A DNA stretch of 64,000 bases, from positions 1,364,001 through 1,428,000 of the forward strand of contig NC_014734.1 in NCBI RefSeq assembly GCF_000183135.1, written 5' to 3'. Origin of the DNA: Paludibacter propionicigenes WB4. Lineage in GTDB: Bacteria > Bacteroidota > Bacteroidia > Bacteroidales > Paludibacteraceae. Made by a program: the position numbers and the translations under genes. This document shows, piece after piece, positions 9,313 through 17,124 of this stretch; position 1 is the first letter of the stretch, and each line of letters opens with the position of its first letter. Under the pieces are notes generated by a model, which made no database searches, was not told the origin of the DNA, and worked only from the letters and a program-made list of their open reading frames with translations.

Positions 9313-10227
9313 TTACGAAAGTACTTTATTATAGACATTCAGTATTTTAGTTGAGATAGAATCACTATCTAAGCCCATTTCTATTATTCGATTTCGTCCC
9401 TGAATTCGCCCTCCAAAAGCAAGTGCCTGCTTAATTTTAGCAACAATATCAGTCGGCTGATAAGACGAAATATAACAGCCATTTATACCTGAAACTACAT
9501 CTTCTACATCACCAACCGATACGGAAACTATCGGACAATTGCAGGCCATTGCTTCTTTGATGATTTGAGGAGACCCCTCAGAAAAGCTGGTTAGCAACAA
9601 TAAATCTACTGCATTTAAAAGTAAAGCAACTTCAGGCCGTGAATAGCCTTTGAGTTCTAAAAGTTCCACATCTTGAAAGAATAATAGGGCTGATTTAGCT
9701 AAATCCGGGTTCTTTACAGAATTTGTGAAGGCTCCTGCAAACAAAATATACTTTTTATCTGCATTCAAACTTAACTGCTGACGAGCTTCAAGCTTATTCG
9801 TTGGTTGAAATAGACTAATATCAACGCCACATGGAATCAATGATTGATTACGGGTTTGATTTGATTTCAATCTATTTTTCTCTGAAACAAAGATATTATG
9901 AACCGACAAAATCATATTCAATCTGGACAGTGGAAATATCTTAGTATTATTAATATCACTGCCATGATACGTAGTAATTACGGGTATTTTACGCTGGAGA
10001 TTTGCCAATAAACCCGACAATCCATAATGAGCATGAATCAAATCAGGCATAAACTCATTTATCTTCGATAACAATCGTTTTTTGTTTTTCAGGTAACCAC
10101 AGAGTCCCTTTCCTTCTATCGAAAAGTAAGCAACCTCCACTCCTAACTGAGACAAAGCATCACCTTGCTCTTGAATAAAAGGAACAATCTTCCCTGAATT
10201 ACGGCTACAAACGATTATTACTCTCAT
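9313..10227 (-). CDS. Glycosyltransferase family 4 protein (short form)
   Basis: A GT-B glycosyltransferase that would add a sugar to the lipid-linked glycan at the cytoplasmic membrane face. The N-terminal half has HAHYGLSGLLA and ITTYHGSDIN; the C-terminal half has ILFAGAFTNSVKNPDLA and the donor-binding FSEGSPQIIKEAMACNCPIVS with the expected two glutamates. At about 304 residues it is shorter than the usual 360-400 of the family, mainly through short linkers. The ATG at 10227 (MRVIIVCS) is preferred over a GTG six bases upstream. A heptamer array lies immediately upstream of the start. Confidence 0.88.
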   Translation of the reverse strand: MRVIIVCSRNSGKIVPFIQEQGDALSQLGVEVAYFSIEGKGLCGYLKNKKRLLSKINEFMPDLIHAHYGLSGLLANLQRKIPVITTYHGSDINNTKIFPLSRLNMILSVHNIFVSEKNRLKSNQTRNQSLIPCGVDISLFQPTNKLEARQQLSLNADKKYILFAGAFTNSVKNPDLAKSALLFFQDVELLELKGYSRPEVALLLNAVDLLLLTSFSEGSPQIIKEAMACNCPIVSVSVGDVEDVVSGINGCYISSYQPTDIVAKIKQALAFGGRIQGRNRIIEMGLDSDSISTKILNVYNKVLS

Positions 10228-10228
10228 A

Positions 10229-10262
10229 TTCACTACTTACTACTTACTACCAACTACCAATC
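10229..10262. repeat. Heptamer array
   Basis: A short run of 7-bp units on the plus strand (CTTACTA, CTTACTA, CCAACTA) fills the 37-bp gap between the GT4 gene and the upstream membrane-protein gene. It is the same unit type as at 5781-5885. Confidence 0.65.
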
Positions 10263-10264
10263 CT

Positions 10265-11677
10265 CTACGCCAATCCTCTTCCTGCAAGTTTCACATAATT
10301 CCATGCGATTAGTGCAATAAAAACAAATATCATATACAATTTGAAATATTTCTTATCACTATTTGTCATCTTGCTTAAGCCAAAAGCAGCCATAATCAAC
10401 AGAAATGGTAATGCAGGTAAGTGAAAACGCTCTGCCTGAGCAAATGAACTCATTGCTATAACGCCTAAGTATCCTATAGTAAATGAACCTATCAATGTGT
10501 AATCCCTCCATTTTTTATTCTTAATTACCCAGATAAAAGCCAGCAGAACAAAGAAAGCCATAAAGTTCTTTACATAATATCCTCCATGCAACAATTGGGA
10601 ATTTTCTTGTCCATCTGTATAGACCATGGTTGGGAATGGCATAACAAAAATAATAGGAGCAAATACGGCTGTTGAAGCATATTTAGCAAACGAATTTCCA
10701 TTTTCTTGCTTGGCACGATACTCCATGGATGTTGCTTGATTTTCATCTTTGTCTTTCCATGCCTGTTCTACCTCGGTAGATATTTGCCCACCAACAAAAT
10801 AAAAAACTGTTCCAATTACCCAAACAGTTATTACCAACCTCTTTCCCCAACCCACAACTTGCGAGGATGAAAACATTAACGCAGTAAATAAAGCAAAAAG
10901 CGCAGCACCACCCAATACAGTTCGGAAAAAGAATAGTAAACCTGCTAAAAGTAAAGGTGGAGCTATTTCTGCAAAATTAAAATTTTTGTTACGCAACATA
11001 GCATCGGCTCGTTCCATAAACCAGACAGTAAGTAAAATCATTTCTGTTTCCTTTAAATGCAGCCCACAATAATAAATCATGTTAGGCATAAGCATACAGA
11101 AAATCCCTGCCATTCGTCCTACTTCTTCACCAAAGTTACGTACTGCAAATTTATAAATCAACACACAGGTTAAAGCTCCGTACAGCACCTTAAGTAATCG
11201 GGCAATTATTATAGAATTATCGGTAAAGTAGTACTGTATCCCTAAGTAAATTGCATATCCTGCATCCGAATATCCACCTTTTAAACTGTCTAGGAAAGGT
11301 TTAAATCCCTGATTCGCTACAATAAGATTATTAATCCAAACAGCAGATTCATCATAACCACGTGAATCACGAGCTTCGAATTCAAATGGAATACCATACC
11401 TGGCTGTATAAAAAAAGTAACTAAATATAAACCAGCCTAATCGAATGAGTAAGGCTGTGTAAAAAAGATTTAATCTGAACCTTTTTTGAGAAAAAGATGA
11501 CCATTTTTTAGTTAATGTGTTGGCAAAATAAAAGAATGCCGCCACTTCAACAAAACCAAAAGTCATAAACATTAACGGAAGTGCACGCGAGAAGAAAACT
11601 AAACTTATAACCAGTAACGCTCCTAAATAAAGTAGAATAGCCTTTTCAGTAAAGTATTTAGGTATGAAATTAAGCAT
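10265..11677 (-). CDS. Multi-pass membrane protein, GT-C-like
   Basis: A 470-residue protein with about ten to twelve membrane helices and no cytoplasmic domain. After the early helices comes an acidic loop with EARDSRGYDES, which resembles the extracytoplasmic acidic motif of GT-C (ArnT/PMT-like) glycosyltransferases. A later stretch LKETEMILLTVWFMERAD and a broad loop around residues 300-340 add to the likeness. It could instead be a glycan polymerase, but the locus has an ABC exporter, which does not need a Wzy polymerase. I infer transfer of a sugar from a polyprenyl-phosphate donor on the periplasmic side. Sequence alone does not settle this. Confidence 0.65.
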   Translation of the reverse strand: MLNFIPKYFTEKAILLYLGALLVISLVFFSRALPLMFMTFGFVEVAAFFYFANTLTKKWSSFSQKRFRLNLFYTALLIRLGWFIFSYFFYTARYGIPFEFEARDSRGYDESAVWINNLIVANQGFKPFLDSLKGGYSDAGYAIYLGIQYYFTDNSIIIARLLKVLYGALTCVLIYKFAVRNFGEEVGRMAGIFCMLMPNMIYYCGLHLKETEMILLTVWFMERADAMLRNKNFNFAEIAPPLLLAGLLFFFRTVLGGAALFALFTALMFSSSQVVGWGKRLVITVWVIGTVFYFVGGQISTEVEQAWKDKDENQATSMEYRAKQENGNSFAKYASTAVFAPIIFVMPFPTMVYTDGQENSQLLHGGYYVKNFMAFFVLLAFIWVIKNKKWRDYTLIGSFTIGYLGVIAMSSFAQAERFHLPALPFLLIMAAFGLSKMTNSDKKYFKLYMIFVFIALIAWNYVKLAGRGLA

Positions 11678-11716
11678 ATTATATTCAGTAGTCTTTATTA
11701 ATGTTCAAAGATAATA

Positions 11717-12877
11717 TTAAATCATCGTTTTATACAAATTCATTATTTCATTTGATATAAAGTACCAATCGTATTTGAATGACTCTAATCTATTTCTTTT
11801 GGCAATTTCACTTCTAATTAAACCATTTTTCAACAATTTAATTACATTATCAGCAAAAGTATTGATATCACCAAAATCAGATAATAATCCATTCACATTA
11901 TTTTCAACAATCCAGGGAATACCTCCAACATTAGTTGCAACTATTGGTATTCCGGCAGCCATTGCTTCACAGAAAACTATACCTTGCGATTCCTCTTCAC
12001 TATGCAATACAAATAATTCTGACTTTTTAAATAAAACCTGAATCTCAACGAATGAAGCATTAGGATAAATTTTAATATTATTTTCAAGATCATATTCAAG
12101 TATAGTGCTCTGAATCAACTTATAATAATCACCATCGGATACGACTCCCACTATAGAAAGGAAAAAATCAGGAATCTGAAGTTTTACTTTTTTCATTGCT
12201 TCAATCAGATTAAGATGACCTTTGCGCCTGTTTATTGCTCCAACTGCTAATAAATGATTTCTTTCGATTGATTTCTTCAATTGAAAAAAATCAGAATTCA
12301 CCCCTTGCGGAATAACTTTACAAATTGGCATTTTAAAAATTTTCCTCTGATTCTTATAGTGTTTAATGGTATTAGCAACATACTCTGTATCTGCAATCAA
12401 TATTGGACAAATACTCAAATATAAAAATTCGGTTATACTTTGACCCCAATATTTCAATAGGTTTCTTAAACTATGCCTTTTATGCCAAACATTTCTCTTT
12501 TCTATATGTGCTAAACCATGAACAGTAACTATACATGGAAAATGCAATAACTTCAAAGAAATGTAACATATTAATGAAAATAAACTGGTAGTATGAATAT
12601 GACAAAGATCAGGTTGTTGCACACGGATTATTGATACTATTTTCTTTAATCTAAAAATCGTTGTGAAATTCCGTTGACTTGGAGCTGAAAACCGATAACT
12701 GGTTATTTGATCATTTTTTTCGATAAAATCGCTTTTAATTTCATATCTTGGTATATCAATCACAAACACTTGATTTGTCTTAGCAAGTTCCATTGAAAGG
12801 CCATATACAGAAGCTTCAACACCCCCCTGAATACAAGAAGCGTTTAAAGGGAAAGGTCCTATTTGGCATATCTTCAT
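11717..12877 (-). CDS. Glycosyltransferase family 4 protein
   Basis: A retaining GT-B glycosyltransferase of normal length (386 residues). It begins MKICQIGPFPLNASCIQGGVE and has the acceptor-side LCHIHTTSLFSL and VTVHGLAH segments. The donor half contains PQGVNSDFF, LLAVGAINRRKGHLNLIEAM and ESQGIVFCEAMAAGIPIVAT followed by NVGGIPWIV, giving the EX7E-type pair of glutamates. No signal peptide or membrane helix is visible, so it acts at the cytoplasmic membrane face on the growing lipid-linked glycan. The gene lies 39 bp upstream of the GT-C-like gene and 33 bp downstream of the GT2 gene, in a tight same-strand series. Confidence 0.92.
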   Translation of the reverse strand: MKICQIGPFPLNASCIQGGVEASVYGLSMELAKTNQVFVIDIPRYEIKSDFIEKNDQITSYRFSAPSQRNFTTIFRLKKIVSIIRVQQPDLCHIHTTSLFSLICYISLKLLHFPCIVTVHGLAHIEKRNVWHKRHSLRNLLKYWGQSITEFLYLSICPILIADTEYVANTIKHYKNQRKIFKMPICKVIPQGVNSDFFQLKKSIERNHLLAVGAINRRKGHLNLIEAMKKVKLQIPDFFLSIVGVVSDGDYYKLIQSTILEYDLENNIKIYPNASFVEIQVLFKKSELFVLHSEEESQGIVFCEAMAAGIPIVATNVGGIPWIVENNVNGLLSDFGDINTFADNVIKLLKNGLIRSEIAKRNRLESFKYDWYFISNEIMNLYKTMI

Positions 12878-12910
12878 TATAATGTGAATTAGTCTAATTA
12901 ATGAGTTTTT

Positions 12911-13885
12911 TTAAGTAAGCATTTTTTGTTTCACAATTGATCCAATCTTCAAAAAATGCATCCAAAACTGCACGATTACTATTGGCAATATCTTATAATA
13001 CAATCTATACTTGAAAGCATGATCTTTCCAATTAATTCCGGATAAAATCAGTTTTACTTCTTTCTCATTTTTTCCTGTCAGATAATATGGCAACAAACCA
13101 TACAATGCCAGTTGTTCATATAAATATCGAAATTCCGGATTACTTTGTAATGCTCCATAATCGGTAAAAAGCATGTGCTCGTATGGTTCATATAACTTTT
13201 CACCAATGGCTCTATTTGCCAGTTCCACATCCTGATTATAGTTCGACAACGGTTTGTTTAAAATCACCACAGGATATTTTTGAACTACCCGAATCCACAA
13301 ATCAAAATCTTCACCGAGCTTCAATGTCGGTTTAAATCCATGTTCCGATTCAAAAATTGTTTTTCTGATAATCGTTGACCCTGTCCATAGCGGCATACAA
13401 AGTGTATTGGAGTAAGTTCTGCAGTAATTTATCTCTCCTTTTTTAAATGTCCTCTCTACTCCTACCGGAGCAATACGCTTTACTCCATTTTTTATCAGAA
13501 AATATCCACTACCATATATTCCGGCCTGAGGAAATTCTTCAATCAATAGCTTCATTTCTTCCAAATAGGTTGGTTCCCACCAATCGTCGGCATCCAGAAA
13601 AGCGATATAATCGTATTGTGCTACTTTTACTCCATTGTTTCGGGCAATGGAAACGCCCAAATTGCTTTGAGTTAAAACCCCCCATCCCCCTAAAGAGGGA
13701 GAAAAAGCCCCTAAATTTCCTAAAGGGGACTTAAAAAAAGTTTGTACAACATTCAGAGAATCATCCGTTGAACCATCATTCACAACAATCAGTTCAAACT
13801 CCCTATAAGTTTGAGAGAGCACCGAGTTTATGGCTTTTTCCACATACGGGGCTTTATTATAAAGAGGAATTATTACTGAAAACAA
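12911..13885 (-). CDS. Glycosyltransferase family 2 protein with an in-frame repeat insertion
   Basis: A GT-A family 2 glycosyltransferase. It opens FSVIIPLYNKAPYVEKAI, continues VVNDGSTDDS at residues 34-43 and has the metal-binding DAD at 98-100 in YIAFLDADDWW. Between the second strand and the GVSIARNNG helix, where relatives have about ten residues, it carries the odd stretch SPLGNLGAFSPSLGGWGVL (residues 53-71). The DNA there is an interspersed GGGG-rich repeat read in frame. The start is a TTG at 13883-13885; no ATG is available before the upstream stop at 13919-13921. The unusual start and the insertion raise the chance of reduced function, but the frame and the active-site motifs are intact. 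Confidence 0.85.
   Translation of the reverse strand: MFSVIIPLYNKAPYVEKAINSVLSQTYREFELIVVNDGSTDDSLNVVQTFFKSPLGNLGAFSPSLGGWGVLTQSNLGVSIARNNGVKVAQYDYIAFLDADDWWEPTYLEEMKLLIEEFPQAGIYGSGYFLIKNGVKRIAPVGVERTFKKGEINYCRTYSNTLCMPLWTGSTIIRKTIFESEHGFKPTLKLGEDFDLWIRVVQKYPVVILNKPLSNYNQDVELANRAIGEKLYEPYEHMLFTDYGALQSNPEFRYLYEQLALYGLLPYYLTGKNEKEVKLILSGINWKDHAFKYRLYYKILPIVIVQFWMHFLKIGSIVKQKMLT
13673..13737. repeat. GGGG-rich interspersed repeat inside a GT2 gene
   Basis: On the plus strand this stretch has CCCCCCATCCCCCTAAAG, then GGGAGAAAAAGCCCCTAAAT, then CTAAAGGGGACTT. It is read in frame by the GT2 gene. A related copy lies between the FabH-like and SDR genes at 36254-36361. The base composition differs sharply from the A/T-rich neighbourhood. 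Elements of this look are, to my knowledge, common in Bacteroidetes genomes. Confidence 0.75.
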
Positions 13886-14242
13886 TTTCTTTAAAGATTT
13901 GCGGTTAGCGATAAATGATTAACAAATTATTCCTTTTCAAAAACAAGATCCATATATGATTGGAAAAAGCCTCTGTGAATACTCGGATAAAGTTTCTACA
14001 AAAAGTTCGGATTTTACATTTAGTTAAAAACACCTCTCGGGATTTAAATGATAAAAAATAATTACTGATATATTATTCCAAAATAACATTCAGTGAATAA
14101 GACTTGTAACCCGTAACTAAGTAATTGAAACTATATAATGTCACATTTCTTAATTCTCCTACTTTCGTGTAAATTTGTGTAATTAGCTTCACTGACAGTT
14201 GGTTAGTGGTTTAATGATTATTTAAAACCACAAATTGCACGA

Positions 14243-14280
14243 ATTTCCACAAATTAATTCGAGAAATAATTTGTGGAAAT
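14243..14280. repeat. 14-bp perfect inverted repeat
   Basis: ATTTCCACAAATTA at 14243-14256 is the exact complement of TAATTTGTGGAAAT at 14267-14280, with a 10-base loop. There is no T-run on either side, so it does not look like a terminator. Related CACGAATT/GTGTAATT fragments surround it and also occur at 30636-30823. Confidence 0.7.
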
Positions 14281-14560
14281 ATGAATTGTCACGAATCAAT
14301 ATACGACATTTAATTGTTCGTCCTACTTAAATACTCGTAACTACTTAATTTATTGTCAAAATATTTAATAAGCAAAGATAATATTTTTTTCCTCGTTTTT
14401 TAGGCATAGTAGAATAAATCCGAACAAATCTCAGATTAGTTATTCCAACCATTTCTATTTATGAGATAAGAATGATAAGAATTGAATTGAACCATTTTGT
14501 ATCAAGTGGTTCTTAATCGAATCTTATACTAATAGTTATTGCCTATTACTTAAATTCAAA

Positions 14561-14587
14561 AAGAGAATGCCTTACAGACATTCTCTT
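14561..14587 (-). terminator. Rho-independent terminator of the unknown-protein gene
   Basis: The 9-bp stem AAGAGAATG (14561-14569) / CATTCTCTT (14579-14587) has a 9-base loop. On the minus strand it is followed by a T-run, 30-60 bp beyond the stop of the 14619-15311 gene. It ends that gene's transcript and separates it from the GT2 gene downstream. Confidence 0.75.
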
Positions 14588-14618
14588 TCTTTTTACTTGT
14601 AACCCCTGATTTATTATT

Positions 14619-15311
14619 TTAAACAATAACAGTACTTACTAAACGTGTCCAGGGTCCTGCAAGTTCGGGATGTTTGGTATTATACCAACGTAAGTAAATG
14701 TATAGGGATTGTGCAGAAACTCCCGAGCCCAGAGAAAGCGTAAAAGTAGCCCTTGTACTGATATTCCGATTAAGACCTACAGCATCGGCCGATTCGGGCG
14801 GAGTTTTTCCTACCATGTAAGCATATTGTACACAGTCTGCTTCATCAATAATAGAGGCACTCGAGCTTCCGTCTTCGCGACATTTAATCGTTACCGATCC
14901 ACCACCTAATAACTGAATAGATACATCAACTCCTACCTGAATAGGTTGTACTGCAACAGAACGTTTGGTTGATCCACTTTTGATATTAAAGGTTTTTAAA
15001 TCCACTACAGTTACATTAGCCGAAGCGGCTATTCGGTTCAATAAATGTTTCGACTGGTTTAAATCATTAAACTCGGTTATCAAATCCTGTAACTGGGCTA
15101 TTACAACAGTTGTACGAGTCTTTTCTTTGTCGCTGTATAAAACATACAAAGGATTCCAGCGGGTAACAATTCCGGTCAATAAAGTAAGTTCATCGTCTGT
15201 AATAGTTAAGCGTTCGCTATTCTTTGGTGTTCCGGCGTTTAAATAGTCTAACGCATTATTTACATACAAATTAAAATCAACAATTGCTTGGGGTACTCTT
15301 GAATTTGGCAT
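14619..15311 (-). CDS. Unknown 230-residue protein, candidate LytTR target
   Basis: I do not recognise the function. The protein has no signal peptide and no membrane segment. The first about 95 residues are helical (PQAIVDFNLYVNNALDYLNA, then DELTLLTGIVTRWNPLY and a long helix with VVIAQLQDLITEFNDL). The rest looks beta-rich, with GGGSVTIKCRED and a C-terminal SLYIYLRWYNTKHPELAGPW resembling Ig/fibronectin-like strands. Similar proteins of unknown role occur, as far as I recall, in other Bacteroidetes, often near cell-surface genes. It has its own promoter and terminator, so it is a single-gene unit. Four phased TGTGACAAA repeats lie just upstream of the promoter, and a LytTR regulator gene lies upstream in the same direction. 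Confidence 0.75.
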   Translation of the reverse strand: MPNSRVPQAIVDFNLYVNNALDYLNAGTPKNSERLTITDDELTLLTGIVTRWNPLYVLYSDKEKTRTTVVIAQLQDLITEFNDLNQSKHLLNRIAASANVTVVDLKTFNIKSGSTKRSVAVQPIQVGVDVSIQLLGGGSVTIKCREDGSSSASIIDEADCVQYAYMVGKTPPESADAVGLNRNISTRATFTLSLGSGVSAQSLYIYLRWYNTKHPELAGPWTRLVSTVIV

Positions 15312-15376
15312 ATCATTCTATATTTAAGGGTGAATAAATTCGGTTCTACCTAAACCAATCAGGAGAGAAACCGCAG

Positions 15377-15407
15377 CAAATATAGATTGTTGATTTTCAA
15401 AACAAAA
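15377..15407 (-). promoter_or_regulatory. Promoter of the unknown-protein gene
   Basis: On the minus strand a TATATTTG -7 box (complement of 15377-15384) lies 18 bp after a TTTTG -33 box (complement of 15403-15407). This fits the Bacteroidetes TTTG/TAnnTTTG promoter. The predicted transcript would have a leader of about 60 nt. Confidence 0.65.
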
Positions 15408-15423
15408 TACACACCAGTTACTT

Positions 15424-15494
15424 TGTGACAAATGCCAACTGAATTGTGACAAACAAAAAGAGGCTGTGACAAACGGTATATGAATAGTGACGAA
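15424..15494 (-). promoter_or_regulatory. Four phased direct repeats, candidate LytTR operator
   Basis: TGTGACAAA occurs at 15424-15432, 15445-15453 and 15465-15473, with a variant AGTGACGAA at 15486-15494. The start-to-start spacing is 21, 20 and 21 bp, that is two helical turns. The array starts 17 bp upstream of the -33 box of the unknown-protein gene. On the minus strand the third copy reads ACCGTTTGT, which fits the known LytTR-site pattern of 9-bp direct repeats spaced about 12 bp. Confidence 0.6.
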
Positions 15495-15524
15495 AGTTGA
15501 AGGAGGATAATCAATGGATAGTAT

Positions 15525-15846
15525 TAATTAACGTGAGTTCGATATAAGCAAACAGCTAAAAATCAATTATAAGTGGATTTAGAATCCTGAAAAGGATTCA
15601 ATGTGAATAACCGCGGGTGTAACCCGTGGTATTTGTACAAAACAATCAGAACCCCGAATGGGGGTTCAATATCACATATTTATATATTGAACCCCATTCA
15701 GGGTTCGCATTCAGGTTCTGTCTTTTCCACGGGTTACACCCGCGGTTATTCATATTCAAGTCCGTTCGACTGAGCTCACGCCGAAGCCTTCGGACTTGTA
15801 AAATAGTGAAATTCAAAAGAATCTTATATCGAACTCACGTTAATTA
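15525..15846. mobile_element. 322-bp MITE-like element with 24-bp inverted ends
   Basis: Bases 15525-15548 and 15823-15846 are perfect 24-bp inverted repeats containing AACGTGAGTTCGATATAA. Inside, a second perfect 25-bp inverted pair (15605-15629 and 15727-15751, core ACCGCGGGTGTAACCC) encloses a third, imperfect pair (15650-15672 and 15684-15705, core AACCCCGAATGG). The right part also has an AAGTCCG/CGGACTT pair. The whole could fold into one nested hairpin. No transposase is encoded. The right terminal repeat supplies the last six codons and the stop of the LytTR gene. Between 15312 and 15524 lie the promoter and operator of the neighbouring gene. Confidence 0.75.
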
Positions 15847-16678
15847 CTAATTCCTGCCATTTCTTTAAATTTCGTTTAAATGTTTTTCCGATGACTATTC
15901 TTTCATCTATTCCATCTATTTTTAAAAGTTTCGGATTTCTATCTAAATCCTCTCTGTTGACATACATCATATTCACCAAATAAGATTTTTGAACACGCAC
16001 AAACTGATTGTATGCCGACAATTGTTTTTCAGCATCCGATATTTTATAGCGCAGATGAATCTTTTTAGGAGAATTTTCGAGCATATAGTGTAGAAAAATA
16101 TAATTTTCGTCTGATTTTATAAGCAAAATATCCGTAGGAATGACAGTAAATTTATCAAGAGTAATTGTGTCCATTTTTCTATGCTGTTTCAATCTATACT
16201 TTTTATCACACCACAGCAAATACCCAATATAATACAAGAGAAAAAACAAACTGAAGCTAAATACATGTTTGATCGATTTGAATAATGAAAAAGCGTCAGC
16301 CGGATATTCCTCGTAAATATAAACAGTATAGAGCCAACTAAATACGCCGGCACATAGCACAACCAGAACAAACAAGACTCCCAATCTAAATACTGAGATT
16401 ATGCTCAACACTACCGGATAAATGATGTTTTGGGGAGTAAACAACAGACATAGACAGATTGTGACTACGTAAATGAATCCAAAGCCTGAAAGTTTAAAGA
16501 TTTTGTACCGATCCTGCCAGAGTGATATATTATAAGGTTCGGCATCGTACAGGAAAAAAGTTATGACTACAATGGCTGTAGTCGCAATAAGAAGCTGTAG
16601 TCGTTTTTCTTTCAATAAAGCAATAAATGAATATAACTGTTTCTGAACAACTATATTCAGTCCCTGAAAATCACTCAT
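15824..16678 (-). CDS. Membrane-anchored LytTR-family transcription regulator
   Basis: A transcription regulator with four hydrophobic helices at about residues 29-44, 65-82, 98-118 and 138-156, then a LytTR DNA-binding domain at 180-284. LytTR hallmarks are IPTDILLIKSDENYIFLHY, the FVRVQKSYLVNM segment matching the F-R-x-x-x-S-Y-L-V-N core, and IGKTFKRNL. There is no response-receiver domain, so any signal would be sensed by the membrane part. The start ATG at 16678 is preferred over a GTG at 16714. The last residues INVSSI and the stop are encoded by the right terminal repeat of the 322-bp element. A TATATTTG box precedes the gene. Its likely target is the unknown gene downstream. Confidence 0.88.
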   Translation of the reverse strand: MSDFQGLNIVVQKQLYSFIALLKEKRLQLLIATTAIVVITFFLYDAEPYNISLWQDRYKIFKLSGFGFIYVVTICLCLLFTPQNIIYPVVLSIISVFRLGVLFVLVVLCAGVFSWLYTVYIYEEYPADAFSLFKSIKHVFSFSLFFLLYYIGYLLWCDKKYRLKQHRKMDTITLDKFTVIPTDILLIKSDENYIFLHYMLENSPKKIHLRYKISDAEKQLSAYNQFVRVQKSYLVNMMYVNREDLDRNPKLLKIDGIDERIVIGKTFKRNLKKWQELVINVSSI

Positions 16679-16730
16679 AAAACAAACAAATAAATAATTA
16701 AAACCACAAATCACAGTTAAAATGACGCTA

Positions 16731-16738
16731 CAAATATA
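16731..16738 (-). promoter_or_regulatory. -7 promoter box of the LytTR gene
   Basis: The minus-strand TATATTTG lies about 53 bp upstream of the ATG at 16678. No convincing -33 TTTG box is seen at the expected distance, so activity may depend on an activator. Confidence 0.45.
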
Positions 16739-16916
16739 ACGTTAATTATTTATTTCCCTATTATTTTCACTTACCATTTTTTACATTACTACATTATATT
16801 TGCATTTTGTATATTTAGTTATTATTTATTCCATTAGAATAGACTTATCTCCCTAATACATTTGCGAAAGACTCTATTTTAAACTTGATATCAAGCTATT
16901 GGACAGAAATAGTTCA

Positions 16917-17115
16917 ATGGCGAAAGTAAAAAGCAGTGCGGCAAAAAAGAAAAGCCGTGCGGCGAAACAAAGAAGCCACACGGCCTTTTGAAATGGACAT
17001 ATAGCGGAAGAGAAAAGCCATACAGCTATTTGAAACTGACATGCGGCGGAATGGAAAAGCCATACGTCTATTTAGAACCGCCGTGCGGCGAAAGAGAAGT
17101 GCTACGTGGCTGTAG
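16917..17115. repeat. Degenerate 21/42-bp tandem repeat array
   Basis: About 200 bp made of units that begin GCGGCGAAA or a variant and contain AAAAGCCATAC. The first units are 21 bp long (boundaries near 16916, 16937 and 16958), then the period is 42 bp (about 16958, 17000, 17042 and 17084), the longer unit adding CTATTTGAAACTGACAT-like sequence. Short GCCG/CGGC palindromes recur. In one plus-strand frame each unit ends in a stop, so the array is not a long coding sequence. Units are too diverged and have no unique spacers, so it is not a CRISPR array. It fills the gap between the LytTR and GT10 genes. Confidence 0.75.
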
Positions 17116-17124
17116 AGAAATTTA

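Larger units (their letters stand above)
13886..14618. other. 733-bp gap without a gene
   Basis: No reading frame with recognisable protein character is seen on either strand. The gap holds A/T-rich sequence, fragments of a repeat family with CACGAATTTCCACAAATT-like units, one strong hairpin (14243-14280) and, at its right end, the terminator of the 14619-15311 gene. It marks the left border of an accessory island in the polysaccharide locus. Confidence 0.6.

Noticed and set aside
14243-14280. Hairpin as a terminator
   Set aside because: The stem is A/T-rich, has no T-run on either side and lies about 360 bp from the nearest upstream gene end; a nearer terminator serves that gene.
16917-17115. 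Tandem repeats as a CRISPR array
   Set aside because: Units are degenerate, contiguous and lack unique spacers; no cas genes are present.
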